DNA from: Ctena decussata
Taxonomy: Eukaryota; Mollusca; Bivalvia; Lucinida; Lucinidae
NCBI GenBank assembly: GCA_963989385.1
Contig: OZ022509.1
Coordinates: 55,471,431 to 55,535,430, forward strand
DNA: 64,000 nucleotides
Direction of reading: 5' to 3'
The notes beneath the pieces are model-generated. The model saw nothing but the letters and a program-made list of their open reading frames with translations. It searched no databases and was not told the DNA's origin. Of the stretch, positions 22,500 to 32,512 are shown one piece after another; position 1 is the first letter of the stretch; each line of letters opens with the position of its first letter. Both the position numbers and the translations under genes were made by a program.

Positions 22500-25380
22500 A
22501 ATAATGATAAAAGTTTAGATCCCTTAAGAGCAAAGAAAACATTCATAAGTAAGAAGTTGGGCCATACCGCGGTTTCGGCTATTCAAGCCTCATCAGTGAC
22601 CCTTTAAATCTGGCACAAGGAGCCAGAGGAAAAAAACAGTAAATTTGCAGTTTTAACATGGCAGTCGTCTCAAAGACTGATATAAGTCGAAAAATACCAA
22701 AATATTTCAAATTTGTTTAGAAAATGAATCTAAACGTATGATCATTTCTGACTTCTCAGAATATATTCCATGATCTCAAAGGACCAAAAGGAAAATATAA
22801 TCTGCACTATAGATGAGTGCGGGGAGACTTTTTACGGCCGCCACACGGCACAACATCCAGCTGCAGTGATAGTAAATAATGATAAAAGTTTAGATCCCTT
22901 AAGAGCAAAGAAAACATTCATAAGTAAGAAGTTGGGCCATACCGCGGTTTCGGCTATTCAAGCCTCATCAGTGACCCTTTAAATCTGGCACAAGTAGCCA
23001 GAGGAAAAAAACAGTAAATTTGCAGTTTTAACATGGCAGTCGTCTCAAAGACTGATATAAGTCGAAAAATACCAAAATATTTCAAATTTGTTTAGAAAAT
23101 GAATCTAAACGTATGATCATTTCTGACTTCTCAGAATATATTCCATGATCTCAAAGGACCAAAAGGAAAATATAATCTGCACTATAGATGAGTGCGGGGA
23201 GACTTTTTACGGCCGCCACACGGCACAACATCCAGCTGCAGTGATAGTAAATAATGATAAAAGTTTAGATCCTTTAAGAGCAAAGAAAACATTCATAAGT
23301 AAGAAGTTGGGCCATACCGCGGTTTCGGCTATTCAAGCCTCATCAGTGACCCTTTAAATCTGGCACAAGGAGCCAGAGGAAAAAAACAGTAAATTTGCAG
23401 TTTTAACATGGCAGTCGTCTCAAAGACTGATATAAGTCGAAAAATACCAAAATATTTCAAATTTGTTTAAAAAATGAATCTAAACGTATGATCATTTCTG
23501 ACTTCTCAGAATATATTCCATGATCTCAAAGGACCAAAAGGAAAATATAATCTGCACTATAGATGAGTGCGGGGAGACTTTTTACGGCCGCCACACGGCA
23601 CAACATCCAGCTGCAGTGATAGTAAATAATGATAAAAGTTTAGATCCCTTAAGAGCAAAGAAAACATTCATAAGTAAGAAGTTGGGCCATACCGCGGTTT
23701 CGGCTATTCAAGCCTCATCAGTGACCCTTTAACTCTGGCACAAGGAGCCAGAGGAAAAAAACAGTAAATTTGCAGTTTTAACATGGCAGTCGTCTCAAAG
23801 ACTGATATAAGTCGAAAAATACCAAAATATTTCAAATTTGTTTAGAAAATGAATCTAAACGTATGATCATTTCTGACTTCTCAGAATATATTCCATGATC
23901 TCAAAGGACCAAAAGGAAAATATAATCTGCACTATAGATGAGTGCGGGGAGACTTTTTACGGCCGCCACACGGCACAACATCCAGCTGCAGTGATAGTAA
24001 ATAATGATAAAAGTTTAGATCCCTTAAGAGCAAAGAAAACATTCATAAGTAAGAAGTTGGGCCATACCGCGGTTTCGGCTATTCAAGCCTCATCAGTGAC
24101 CCTTTAAATCTGGCACAAGGAGCCAGAGGAAAAAAACAGTAAATTTGCAGTTTTAACATGGCAGTCGTCTCAAAGACTGATATAAGTCGAAAAATACCAA
24201 AATATTTCAAATTTGTTTAGAAAATGAATCTAAACGTATGATCATTTCTGACTTCTCAGAATATATTCCATGATCTCAAAGGACCAAAAGGAAAATATAA
24301 TCTGCACTATAGATGAGTGCGGGGAGACTTTTTACGGCCGCCACACGGCACAACATCCAGCTGCAGTGATAGTAAATAATGATAAAAGTTTAGATCCCTT
24401 AAGAGCAAAGAAAACATTCATAAGTAAGAAGTTGGGCCATACCGCGGTTTCGGCTATTCAAGCCTCATCAGTGACCCTTTAAATCTGGCACAAGGAGCCA
24501 GAGGAAAAAAACAGTAAATTTGCAGTTTTAACATGGCAGTCGTCTCAAAGACTGATATAAGTCGAAAAATACCAAAATATTTCAAATTTGTTTAGAAAAT
24601 GAATCTAAACGTATGATCATTTCTGACTTCTCAGAATATATTCCATGATCTCAAAGGACCAAAAGGAAAATATAATCTGCACTATAGATGAGTGCGGGGA
24701 GGCTTTTTACGGCCGCCACACGGCACAACATCCAGCTGCAGTGATAGTAAATAATGATAAAAGTTTAGATCCCTTAAGAGCAAAGAAAACATTCATAAGT
24801 AAGAAGTTGGGCCATACCGCGGTTTCGGCTATTCAAGCCTCATCAGTGACCCTTTAAATCTGGCACAAGGAGCCAGAGGAAAAAAACAGTAAATTTGCAG
24901 TTTTAACATGGCAGTCGTCTCAAAGACTGATATAAGTCGAAAAATACCAAAATATTTCAAATTTGTTTAGAAAATGAATCTAAACGTATGATCATTTCTG
25001 ACTTCTCAGAATATATTCCATGATCTCAAAGGACCAAAAGGAAAATATAATCTGCACTATAGATGAGTGCGGGGAGACTTTTTACGGCCGCCACACGGCA
25101 CAACATCCAGCTGCAGTGATAGTAAATAATGATAAAAGTTTAGATCCCTTAAGAGCAAAGAAAACATTCATAAGTAAGAAGTTGGGCCATACCGCGGTTT
25201 CGGCTATTCAAGCCTCATCAGTGACCCTTTAAATCTGGCACAAGGAGCCAGAGGAAAAAAACAGTAAATTTGCAGTTTTAACATGGCAGTCGTCTCAAAG
25301 ACTGATATAAGTCGAAAAATACCAAAATATTTCAAATTTGTTTAGAAAATGAATCTAAACGTATGATCATTTCTGACTTC
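22500..25380 (+). repeat. 375-bp satellite, about 7.7 near-identical units
   Basis: The unit recurs at exactly 375 bases: atgatctcaaaggacc is at 22770, 23145, 23520, 23895, 24270, 24645 and 25020. I see only a handful of substitutions (for example ctttaagag at 23270, tttaaaaaatg near 23468, aactctgg near 23730, gaggcttt near 24700). The array starts part-way through a unit (aataatgataaaag) and ends at 25380 after tctgacttc. Each full unit has a 70-codon open frame starting MISKDQKENI and containing C-x4-C-GETF-x3-RH-x3-H, vaguely zinc-finger-like but too short between C and H for a C2H2 finger. Each unit also carries stops, so it is not one long gene. Homogeneity implies recent amplification or gene conversion; assembly collapse may hide the true copy number. 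Confidence 0.95.
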
Positions 25381-25530
25381 TTGGGCCATACCGCAGCTTT
25401 TTGCATATATATGCAGAAACTGCAAAAAAGGTGCAGATCAGCTGTGCAGTAACTGCACAGCTTATCAGCACCTTTGCTTTATCTACATAGATAGCACAAT
25501 CCTTCTAGTTCCTAAATCTGTGTTGTGTTT
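25381..25530. mobile_element. MITE family G fragment at the satellite edge
   Basis: It has gcagatcagctgtgcagtaa / ctgcacagcttatcagcacc, the family hairpin, and catagatagcacaatcct. The left end is lost at the satellite junction, where ttgggccataccgc, also found within the satellite unit, forms the join. Confidence 0.6.
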
Positions 25531-26260
25531 ACTTCCTACAGTCCCGCCCTTTAGACACGTCAATTCGGTAAATGGAATGATGAATTAAAACTTTAAAGGA
25601 AATTTCATTAGAAATGTAAATGGAACCGACAAAGGCTCAGTGTTTACTGTTAAAACATTACTACAAGTTATGATTGTTACAAGGTTTCTGATGTCCCGAA
25701 CCGGAAATTAACAGTGTCCTTGTGCACACGTATTTCAAGAATGACAATTGTGTTGAGCTTATTGGAACAGGCGCGCTTAATAAAGCAAATGCAGTAATTA
25801 GTATTTTTAACATTCATTCATTGTTTGACCGTCAAAAGAAAAACAATGCTGCACTACTTTTACTGTTAAGCGGCGTGGCTAGGCATAGTCTTTATTTGCC
25901 AGGAGGTACTTGACCTCAATATGGCAGGCACATATTTATATGTCCATCCCCGTCTCGGGTTAGATGGCCGACACTCTTAACTACTGAGCTATGGATACCA
26001 TGTATAATATGCACAAATGTTTCCTTACCTGGTATTATTGTACAGATAAAAAATTTGAAAAGACAATTTTCTGTGTCCTGTTTTCTCCTCCTTTTCGGTT
26101 GACGCCTTTTCTGTTCAGCTTTGGCATAACACCATTTGTCATGATTCTGGAAAAATTCAGAAATGGGAATGTAATGTCCTGATTTTCTGCAAGTTAAAAA
26201 CATAACAATACATTGAACCTGACAATTAATTAAGACTACATTGATTTCATTTTTATTCTA
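25531..26260. other. No feature recognised
   Basis: No gene or repeat is identified. A short acactcttaactactgagct near 25971 resembles a SINE-C head end, but too little remains to call it. Confidence 0.4.
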
Positions 26261-26298
26261 ATACACAATACTCAAGTTAACCTAGTTTTGTAATATTT
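26261..26298. repeat. 5' copy of 38-bp target site duplication of LINE copy 2
   Basis: Starts atacacaatactcaag and ends tgtaatattt. It is identical over 38 bases to 32133-32170 on the other side of the LINE. Confidence 0.95.
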
Positions 26299-26788
26299 GT
26301 CCCGTGCTGGTCCCGGGATAGAATAGGCCAGACGTATCCCTCTGCGTGATGTAAAAGGCAGTCTAAAAGGGGGCGGCTCGTTTGCCGTGAGCTGCGACCC
26401 GTGTCGTTGGAAGAAGGGATCCTGGTGATTGAGTAGACTGCCTGCGACGTAGCCAGTCTGCAACACATTACTTTGGCCCTGATTTCAACTAGACGGGAGG
26501 TCATATGGGCCCGAATATGATCAATCGGCTTTGTCGTGCCATGCCCTGGGAATTAACTTTACTTTCTCTTCCTATCTTTGTATCATTCTGATACTGACCA
26601 TGTGCCCATGAACTCTTTTTCGTATCTGTTTTCCATCCCTAGAAGGCGGCGGCTGATGGGTCAATCGTGTAGGCATCCTGTCCTATCCGAGTATATCTTC
26701 AGTGTATCTCTAGCACTTGGAGTTTAGGATATCCGCTCCATTTAAGTGCTCCCTTGTTGGGCTCCACGGCGGGTGGAGAGCACGGGAG
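26299..26788 (+). promoter_or_regulatory. LINE copy 2 5' UTR, presumed internal promoter
   Basis: This is the stretch between the upstream target duplication and the first in-frame ATG. It has several non-productive ATGs and a higher GC content than its surroundings. Full-length LINEs of this kind need an internal promoter located here; I see no specific motif that proves it. Confidence 0.5.
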
Positions 26789-28120
26789 ATGAATTATTTT
26801 CATTATCTTCTCATGGCCCCCCCAACTTCAAACCCCAAACCTTCTCAACATAATACGAAACGGCCACGTGATACCGACTCTGATGACCCATCAGAGAATG
26901 AGCTTAGTCAACCCGCAACGTCTATAACAACTCCGCGCTTCCTAGTCATCTCATCAACAGAAGAAAGACAAATGTCGAGTTTGTCTCCATTTGTCATTGA
27001 GAAGGCACTTCATGGCATAGCTGGTGTGCCAAAGAGCATCAAAAAACTTCGCTCGGGTGATTTACTCGTAGAGTACGTTAACAAGAAATCGATTGAAAAT
27101 CTGTTACGTCTGAAAAAATTCTACGACCTCGAAGTGAAAGTCACACTACACAGCTCTCTCAACACCTGCAAGGGCGTTGTTCGCTGCCCCGACTTAAAAG
27201 GGGTCAGCGAGCAAGAGATCCTTGAGAACTTGAGAGAGCAAGGTGTGGTTGGAGTCCGTCGTATAAAAGTACGTAGAGACGGCGACCTTAAAGACACAAA
27301 CACTTTCGTTTTCACCTTTAACACATCAGTTTTGCCAAAACAATTAAAAGTTGCCTTCCTTCGTGTCTCCGTTGATGCCTACATTCCAAATCCACTGCGA
27401 TGCTATCGGTGCCAAGTATTTGGGCATCACGAGGACAGATGCAGAAAAGAAACGATATGTGCTAACTGTGGTCAGCCACAACATTGTGCTGATGAAACAG
27501 ACTGTAAACGCTCAGCCAAATGTTTTAACTGCAAGGAAGACCACCCCGCCAATTCGCGGAAATGCCAGGCCTGGCACACTGAGAAAGAAATTCTCAAAGT
27601 GAAATATACCAGGAACATATCGTTTCCAGAAGCGCGGAAAATTGTTGACAGCTACACGGCAGCACCAGGTAAAAGTTATGCAAGCATAACGAAGACTGCT
27701 GGTGTCACAGTATCGTTAGTCGATGCTGCGACACAAACAGACCCTGTACTTATCACAGGAGCCCCGCAGTCTTCGTCATACAATGTTGCATCAACCGTTT
27801 CATCTGCCGAAGAAACACGAGACCCGGCGGGAAAAATTACTCAAAAAGAAAAAGAAAAAGCACAAAAAGCAGATAAAAAATTAGTACAAATCATTAAAAA
27901 CAGCGTTGCAAAACATGAGAATACTAATAAGAACTCTTCAGACAGGACTCCTGAACCTAAACCAAAGGCAAAGGAGAAACCTGAATCAGATAGACAGCCG
28001 AAAGGATCAAACGATCCGATTAGGCAGCATAATAGGTGGTCCGCCTTGGAGGACATGGATGCGGAGGAATCTCCATCCTGTCTCCCAAGGGGAACACTTA
28101 ACAGAATACCTACTTCCTAA
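26789..28120 (+). CDS. LINE ORF1: gag-like RNA-binding protein with three zinc knuckles
   Basis: The protein (443 aa from the first in-frame ATG at 26789) is expected to bind element RNA and form the ribonucleoprotein needed for retrotransposition. The frame is open upstream to 26717 but without an ATG; a second ATG at 26813 (MAPPTSN) is an alternative start. Residues 1-60 are polar and probably disordered. About 60-205 form an RRM/gag-like domain (FLVISSTEE, SGDLLVEYVNKK, GVVRCPDL, VDAYIPNPLRCYRC). Knuckles: C205-x2-C-x4-H-x4-C218; C224-x2-C-x4-H-x6-C239; C245-x2-C-x3-H-x6-C259. The rest is a charged, lysine-rich tail ending near WSALEDMDAEESP. No stops or frameshifts are seen. ORF2 follows after 47 bases, so it needs reinitiation or a similar mechanism (inference). 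Confidence 0.93.
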   Translation: MNYFHYLLMAPPTSNPKPSQHNTKRPRDTDSDDPSENELSQPATSITTPRFLVISSTEERQMSSLSPFVIEKALHGIAGVPKSIKKLRSGDLLVEYVNKKSIENLLRLKKFYDLEVKVTLHSSLNTCKGVVRCPDLKGVSEQEILENLREQGVVGVRRIKVRRDGDLKDTNTFVFTFNTSVLPKQLKVAFLRVSVDAYIPNPLRCYRCQVFGHHEDRCRKETICANCGQPQHCADETDCKRSAKCFNCKEDHPANSRKCQAWHTEKEILKVKYTRNISFPEARKIVDSYTAAPGKSYASITKTAGVTVSLVDAATQTDPVLITGAPQSSSYNVASTVSSAEETRDPAGKITQKEKEKAQKADKKLVQIIKNSVAKHENTNKNSSDRTPEPKPKAKEKPESDRQPKGSNDPIRQHNRWSALEDMDAEESPSCLPRGTLNRIPTS

Positions 28121-28167
28121 GAATAGATCTAACCATTTCGCTCCAAATATTTTCATAATCAGTAATA

Positions 28168-31100
28168 ATGAAAAATAGAATAATACAGTGGAATTGTCGA
28201 GGCTTAAAAGCCAACCATGAAGAAACATTGCTCCTCCTTCAGGATTATGAGCCTGCTGCTCTATGTCTTCAAGAAACACATCTAAAAGACACAGATAACA
28301 TTTGCATAAAAAATTACAGCTCTTTCCACACTTTTTCTACAAACAATGATAGAGCTGCTGGTGGTGTCTCTATCTTTGTTAATAATAACGCTCCTCATAG
28401 TCAAATACCTTTACAGACAAATTTACAAGCCGTTGCAGTTAGTATAACTCTCCATCGTGCCGTTACGATTTGCTCTATATATATTCCTCCAAATTCGAGA
28501 TTATCTCTCAAAGACCTTGATGATCTTGTTCCGCAACTGCCTTCTCCTTACATATTATTGGGTGACTTTAATGGTCATAATATCCTTTGGGGTTCCAAAG
28601 ATATTAATGACAAAGGCAGAATAATTGAAACTTTTATTGATAACCACGGCCTTTGTCTATATAATACTAAAACTCCTACATATCTACATCCAGCCACTGG
28701 TTCATATACTTGTTTAGACCTCGCCATTTGCTATCCCACTCTTCTTTTAGATTATGACTGGAAAGTTCATGATGATCTCTGTGGGAGTGATCACTTTCCA
28801 ATTTTTCTAAATAATATTGGTCCAGATATTGATGAACCTGTTCCAAGATGGAAATTAAATAAAGCTAACTGGGCCCAATTTCAAACCCTTTGTGAAACTC
28901 GACTACTTGAAGACACCCTGCAGGAGGCTGATGATCCGATAGAGTCATATGCATCTATTCTTATTAAAATAGCAGAGGAAACTATTCCAAAAACATCAAT
29001 TAAATCCAAAAAGATTAAAAAGCCGTGGTTTACTGATGATTGCAAAACTGCTATTAAACAACGTAAAGGCGCACTGCGACAATTCAATAATCGTCCAACA
29101 CACGATAATTTAAATAATTATCGTATTTTCCGTGCAAAAGCTCGTCGAAAAATTAAAGAATCAAAGAAGAAATCTTGGAAACAATATGTTTCAAAATTGA
29201 ATTCTAGAACTTCAATAAAGAAAGTATGGGACATGGTTCGTAAGATTCAGGGAAAAGGAAAATCTAGCTCACTGGGACACTTAAATGTAAATAATTCTAA
29301 AGTTACTTCTAAAAAAGATATTTCTAATACCCTCGCTGACGCTTTTTCGAAAAATTCTTCTTCTGAAAATTATAGTCCAAAATTCAAAAATATCAAAAAG
29401 CAAAAGGAAAAACAGAACCTAAAATTTTCATCCAACAACACAGAAACTTATAATCAATCTTTTTCTCTTTCGGAACTTAAAGATGCTCTTTCAAAGGCTC
29501 ATGATTCATCTCCGGGGCCTGATGATATTCATTACCAGTTTTTGAAACATCTTCCAGACTCTTCTCTTTCGGTTCTTTTGAAAACTTTTAATGACATTTG
29601 GGAAACTGGTAATGTGCCAAAGTCTTGGAAAGAAGCTACGATAATCCCCATACCAAAACCTGGAAAAGATAATACGAACCCAAACAACTACCGTCCTATT
29701 GCTTTAACGAGCTGCATATGTAAAACATTGGAGCGAATGATCAATGAAAGACTCGTTTGGTACCTTGAAACAAATAATATTATCACAGAATTTCAGAGTG
29801 GTTTCAGGCACCAACGCAGTACTAATGATCACTTGGTTAGATTAGAAACCTTTATACGTGAAGCCTTCATCAAGAAGGAGCACTTAGTTGCTGTCTTCTT
29901 TGATTTAGAGAAGGCTTACGATACAACTTGGAAGTATGGTATAATGAATGATTTACATGAAATAGGCCTAAAAGGCCGACTGCCACTATTCGTTCAAAAC
30001 TTCTTATCCAATAGAGAATTTAAAGTACGTGTAGGTTCAACACTGTCTGAGGCACATGATCAAGAACAAGGTGTGCCTCAAGGTAGTATTTTGTCTGTTA
30101 CTCTTTTCAGTCTAAAAATAAACAATATTGTTAAATGTCTTAATCCTGGTGTTGACTGTTCCTTATATGTAGATGACTTTTTGATTTGTTATAGGTCAAA
30201 ACATATGCATACTATTGAACGCCAGCTTCAACAAAATCTAAATAAAATTCAAACGTGGGCAAATGAGAATGGGTTCAAATTTTCAAAATCTAAGACAGTT
30301 TGCATGCATTTCTGTCATCTTCGAAAAGCGCATGATGACCCAGTGCTCACTTTGGACGGGACACCCATTCCTGTAGTAGAAGAAAATAAATTTCTAGGCG
30401 TTATATTTGATAAAAAGCTTTCCTTTATTCCACACATTAAACAGCTTAAAGCAAAATGTCAAAAAGCGTTGAACCTACTACGAGTTGTTGCCCATACTGA
30501 CTGGGGAGCAGATCGTAAAGTTTTACTTAATCTGTATAGAACTATTATACGGTCTAAACTAGACTATGGCTCAATAATATATGGATCAGCTAGAAAATCT
30601 TACCTGGAAATGCTTGATCCCATTCATCATCAGGGACTCCGGCTCGCCTTGGGAGCTTTCAGAACGTCTCCCTCGGAGAGTCTTTTAGCAGAGGCAAATG
30701 AACCATCACTTTATAATAGACGTCAAAAACTCTCCCTGCAGTATGCCCTTAAACTAAAGTCAAATCCATCAAATCCAACGTATGAAACTGTTTTTCGGCC
30801 ACAATATAAAACATTATTTGAAAATAAACCAAATATGATTCCTTCTTTTGGCATTAGAATCTCTTCAGAATTTGAAAATATGAATTTAGATTTAGACACA
30901 ATTGAACAGTTCAGGGTTCCGGATGTGCCACCATGGACATTTACTCAGCCACGTGTTTTATTTTCTTTGCATACTGATAAAAAATCTCAAACTGATCCTC
31001 TTGTATTTCGAGCTAAATTTAATGAACTGCTGTCTGACTTTCCTAACTATGAGACTTTATATACTGATGGTTCAAAGGATGGAGACAAAGCTGGCTCTGC

Positions 31101-31848
31101 TTGTGTTGCTCCATCCGAAACATACAAATGTAGATTACCAACTAATGCCTCTATCTTTTCAGCGGAGATCAATGCTATTGATTTAGCCTTGGATCATATT
31201 GAACAGTCTGGGAATACAGATTTTATCATCTTTTCTGATTCCCTCTCTGTTCTGCAATCCCTAAATAATCGTCATATTGAAAACCCTCTTCTTTTGGATA
31301 TCCTCTTGAAACATAATGACTTAGCTGAACTAAACAATATTGTATTTTGTTGGCTTCCCAGTCACGTTGGAATTAAAGGCAACGAAAAGGCCGACATTGC
31401 TGCGAAATCGGCATTAGCTCTTCATATTTCTGATCTAAAAATTCCTTACACTGATATCAAACCTTGCATAAATACATATCTTCATGATAAGTGGCAGATA
31501 TCATGGAATGCTGCTGTCTTTAACAAACTTCACTCTATCAAGCCTTCACTTGGTGAATGGCAACCATCTTATAGAATTGATCGTAAGGAAGAAGTAACTT
31601 TGGCTCGAATCAGAATCGGCCATACTTTTATTACTCATTCGTTTCTGTTGAAAGGTGAGGATCCGCCTTTGTGCATTCCTTGTCAGGAACCTTTTAGTGT
31701 TAAACATTTCCTTTTAGATTGCATGGATTTTCGTATTACGCGTGCTAGGTTTTTCCGTGTCAACAGTATGAAACAACTGTTTGACACGGTTGAACCAGCG
31801 AAAATATTTTCATTTTTGAAAGAGATTGGCATATATAGTAAAATATAG
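28168..31848 (+). CDS. LINE ORF2: APE endonuclease, reverse transcriptase, RNase H
   Basis: The 1226-aa protein nicks target DNA, primes reverse transcription of the element RNA from the nick, and removes RNA from the hybrid. Endonuclease, about residues 1-220: N9 in WNCRG, E36 in LQET, D133/N135 in GDFN, D208/H209 in GSDHFP. Reverse transcriptase, about 470-760: YRPIALTS (508), D579 in FFDLEKAYD, QGVPQGS, and YVDD (667-670) as the catalytic box, where many LINEs have F/YADD. RNase H, about 960-1085: D967 (YTDGS), E1000 (SAEINA), D1024 (FSDSLS), D1076 (GNEKAD), so all four acidic residues are present. C-terminal zinc motif C1169-x2-C-x7-H-x4-C1185. The ATG at 28168 follows aataatg. All catalytic residues are intact. 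LINE copy 1 has the same organisation but lacks one base. Confidence 0.96.
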   Translation: MKNRIIQWNCRGLKANHEETLLLLQDYEPAALCLQETHLKDTDNICIKNYSSFHTFSTNNDRAAGGVSIFVNNNAPHSQIPLQTNLQAVAVSITLHRAVTICSIYIPPNSRLSLKDLDDLVPQLPSPYILLGDFNGHNILWGSKDINDKGRIIETFIDNHGLCLYNTKTPTYLHPATGSYTCLDLAICYPTLLLDYDWKVHDDLCGSDHFPIFLNNIGPDIDEPVPRWKLNKANWAQFQTLCETRLLEDTLQEADDPIESYASILIKIAEETIPKTSIKSKKIKKPWFTDDCKTAIKQRKGALRQFNNRPTHDNLNNYRIFRAKARRKIKESKKKSWKQYVSKLNSRTSIKKVWDMVRKIQGKGKSSSLGHLNVNNSKVTSKKDISNTLADAFSKNSSSENYSPKFKNIKKQKEKQNLKFSSNNTETYNQSFSLSELKDALSKAHDSSPGPDDIHYQFLKHLPDSSLSVLLKTFNDIWETGNVPKSWKEATIIPIPKPGKDNTNPNNYRPIALTSCICKTLERMINERLVWYLETNNIITEFQSGFRHQRSTNDHLVRLETFIREAFIKKEHLVAVFFDLEKAYDTTWKYGIMNDLHEIGLKGRLPLFVQNFLSNREFKVRVGSTLSEAHDQEQGVPQGSILSVTLFSLKINNIVKCLNPGVDCSLYVDDFLICYRSKHMHTIERQLQQNLNKIQTWANENGFKFSKSKTVCMHFCHLRKAHDDPVLTLDGTPIPVVEENKFLGVIFDKKLSFIPHIKQLKAKCQKALNLLRVVAHTDWGADRKVLLNLYRTIIRSKLDYGSIIYGSARKSYLEMLDPIHHQGLRLALGAFRTSPSESLLAEANEPSLYNRRQKLSLQYALKLKSNPSNPTYETVFRPQYKTLFENKPNMIPSFGIRISSEFENMNLDLDTIEQFRVPDVPPWTFTQPRVLFSLHTDKKSQTDPLVFRAKFNELLSDFPNYETLYTDGSKDGDKAGSACVAPSETYKCRLPTNASIFSAEINAIDLALDHIEQSGNTDFIIFSDSLSVLQSLNNRHIENPLLLDILLKHNDLAELNNIVFCWLPSHVGIKGNEKADIAAKSALALHISDLKIPYTDIKPCINTYLHDKWQISWNAAVFNKLHSIKPSLGEWQPSYRIDRKEEVTLARIRIGHTFITHSFLLKGEDPPLCIPCQEPFSVKHFLLDCMDFRITRARFFRVNSMKQLFDTVEPAKIFSFLKEIGIYSKI

Positions 31849-32110
31849 TTTAGTTAAGTCGCGGTATTTTTACAACAGTAGATTTAAATTTGTGTTTACT
31901 CATCTCGCTGGCCGAGAGTTCGTTTTATATTATGAGTCTTAAGCTAGCCGTTGATCGGCGTGTTTTACCACATACCCGACTTGATTCATTTTTATACTGT
32001 GCATTCATTTCTGACCTTATGCATATAACACGTTTTCGTTTATAGCGTTTTCGGCGCGAAATAGCCCTTTTGGTGCTGATGTGCCGTAAAATCCATATCA
32101 CTCACTCACT

Positions 32111-32132
32111 TTGTAATATTTTACGGTATATT
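32111..32132. repeat. 22-base filler between LINE tail and target duplication
   Basis: It starts ttgtaatattttacgg and matches bases 32160-32181 just downstream of the insertion. It is not part of the 38-bp duplication and is not seen at the 5' junction. Confidence 0.85.
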
Positions 32133-32170
32133 ATACACAATACTCAAGTTAACCTAGTTTTGTAATATTT
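32133..32170. repeat. 3' copy of 38-bp target site duplication
   Basis: Identical to 26261-26298. Downstream of it the original target sequence continues (tacggtatattatacaaaat). Confidence 0.95.
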
Positions 32171-32389
32171 TACGGTATATTATACAAAATGGATGGTAAG
32201 AGTCAATATTTTAATTGTTCTGGCAAGTTGTATGGAAATGAATCCGACATGAAGCAAATGTAGTGTGTGTAAGCTTTAATCACATATTAAAGCAAACACC
32301 AACAAATTTAGGATCACTTGCACTTAAGAGTATCAGTTTTTTAGAGACGGAAGATTTTTCATCAGATAAACATGTAAGCAGACATTATA

Positions 32390-32512
32390 CAATAATTGAC
32401 TATTGAGGCATTGAATATGATGTGATATCAATCAGAGAATACCAATATTGACCTCGGCTTTGCCTCAGCCAATATTGGTATCCAATGCCTCAATAGCTAG
32501 CTAGTCAACACT
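32390..32512. mobile_element. Palindromic MITE-like repeat
   Basis: Inverted arms gactattgaggcattg / caatgcctcaatag and aataccaatattg / caatattggtat surround a cctcggctttgcctc centre. It has no coding capacity. Confidence 0.72.

Larger units (their letters stand above)
26299..32110 (+). mobile_element. LINE copy 2: complete I-superfamily (Nimb-like) retrotransposon
   Basis: The element is about 5.8 kb. It has a GC-richer 5' UTR of about 490 bases starting gtcccgtgctgg, an intact ORF1 (gag-like, three zinc knuckles), a 47-base spacer, an intact ORF2 (endonuclease, reverse transcriptase, RNase H), and a 3' UTR of about 260 bases ending gccgtaaaatccatatcact with a (CACT)n tail. A perfect 38-bp target duplication flanks it, apart from a 22-base filler after the tail. 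The domain order EN-RT-RNase H with a CCHC ORF1 is that of the I superfamily; 'Nimb-like' is inference. With both ORFs open and the duplication undecayed, it is a recent and potentially active insertion. Confidence 0.95.

Noticed and set aside
22770..25232. Seven 70-aa genes in tandem
   Set aside because: They are the same open frame repeated by the satellite; no independent evidence of coding.
22500..25380. CRISPR-like array
   Set aside because: Units are 375 bp with no unique spacers, and the DNA is eukaryotic.
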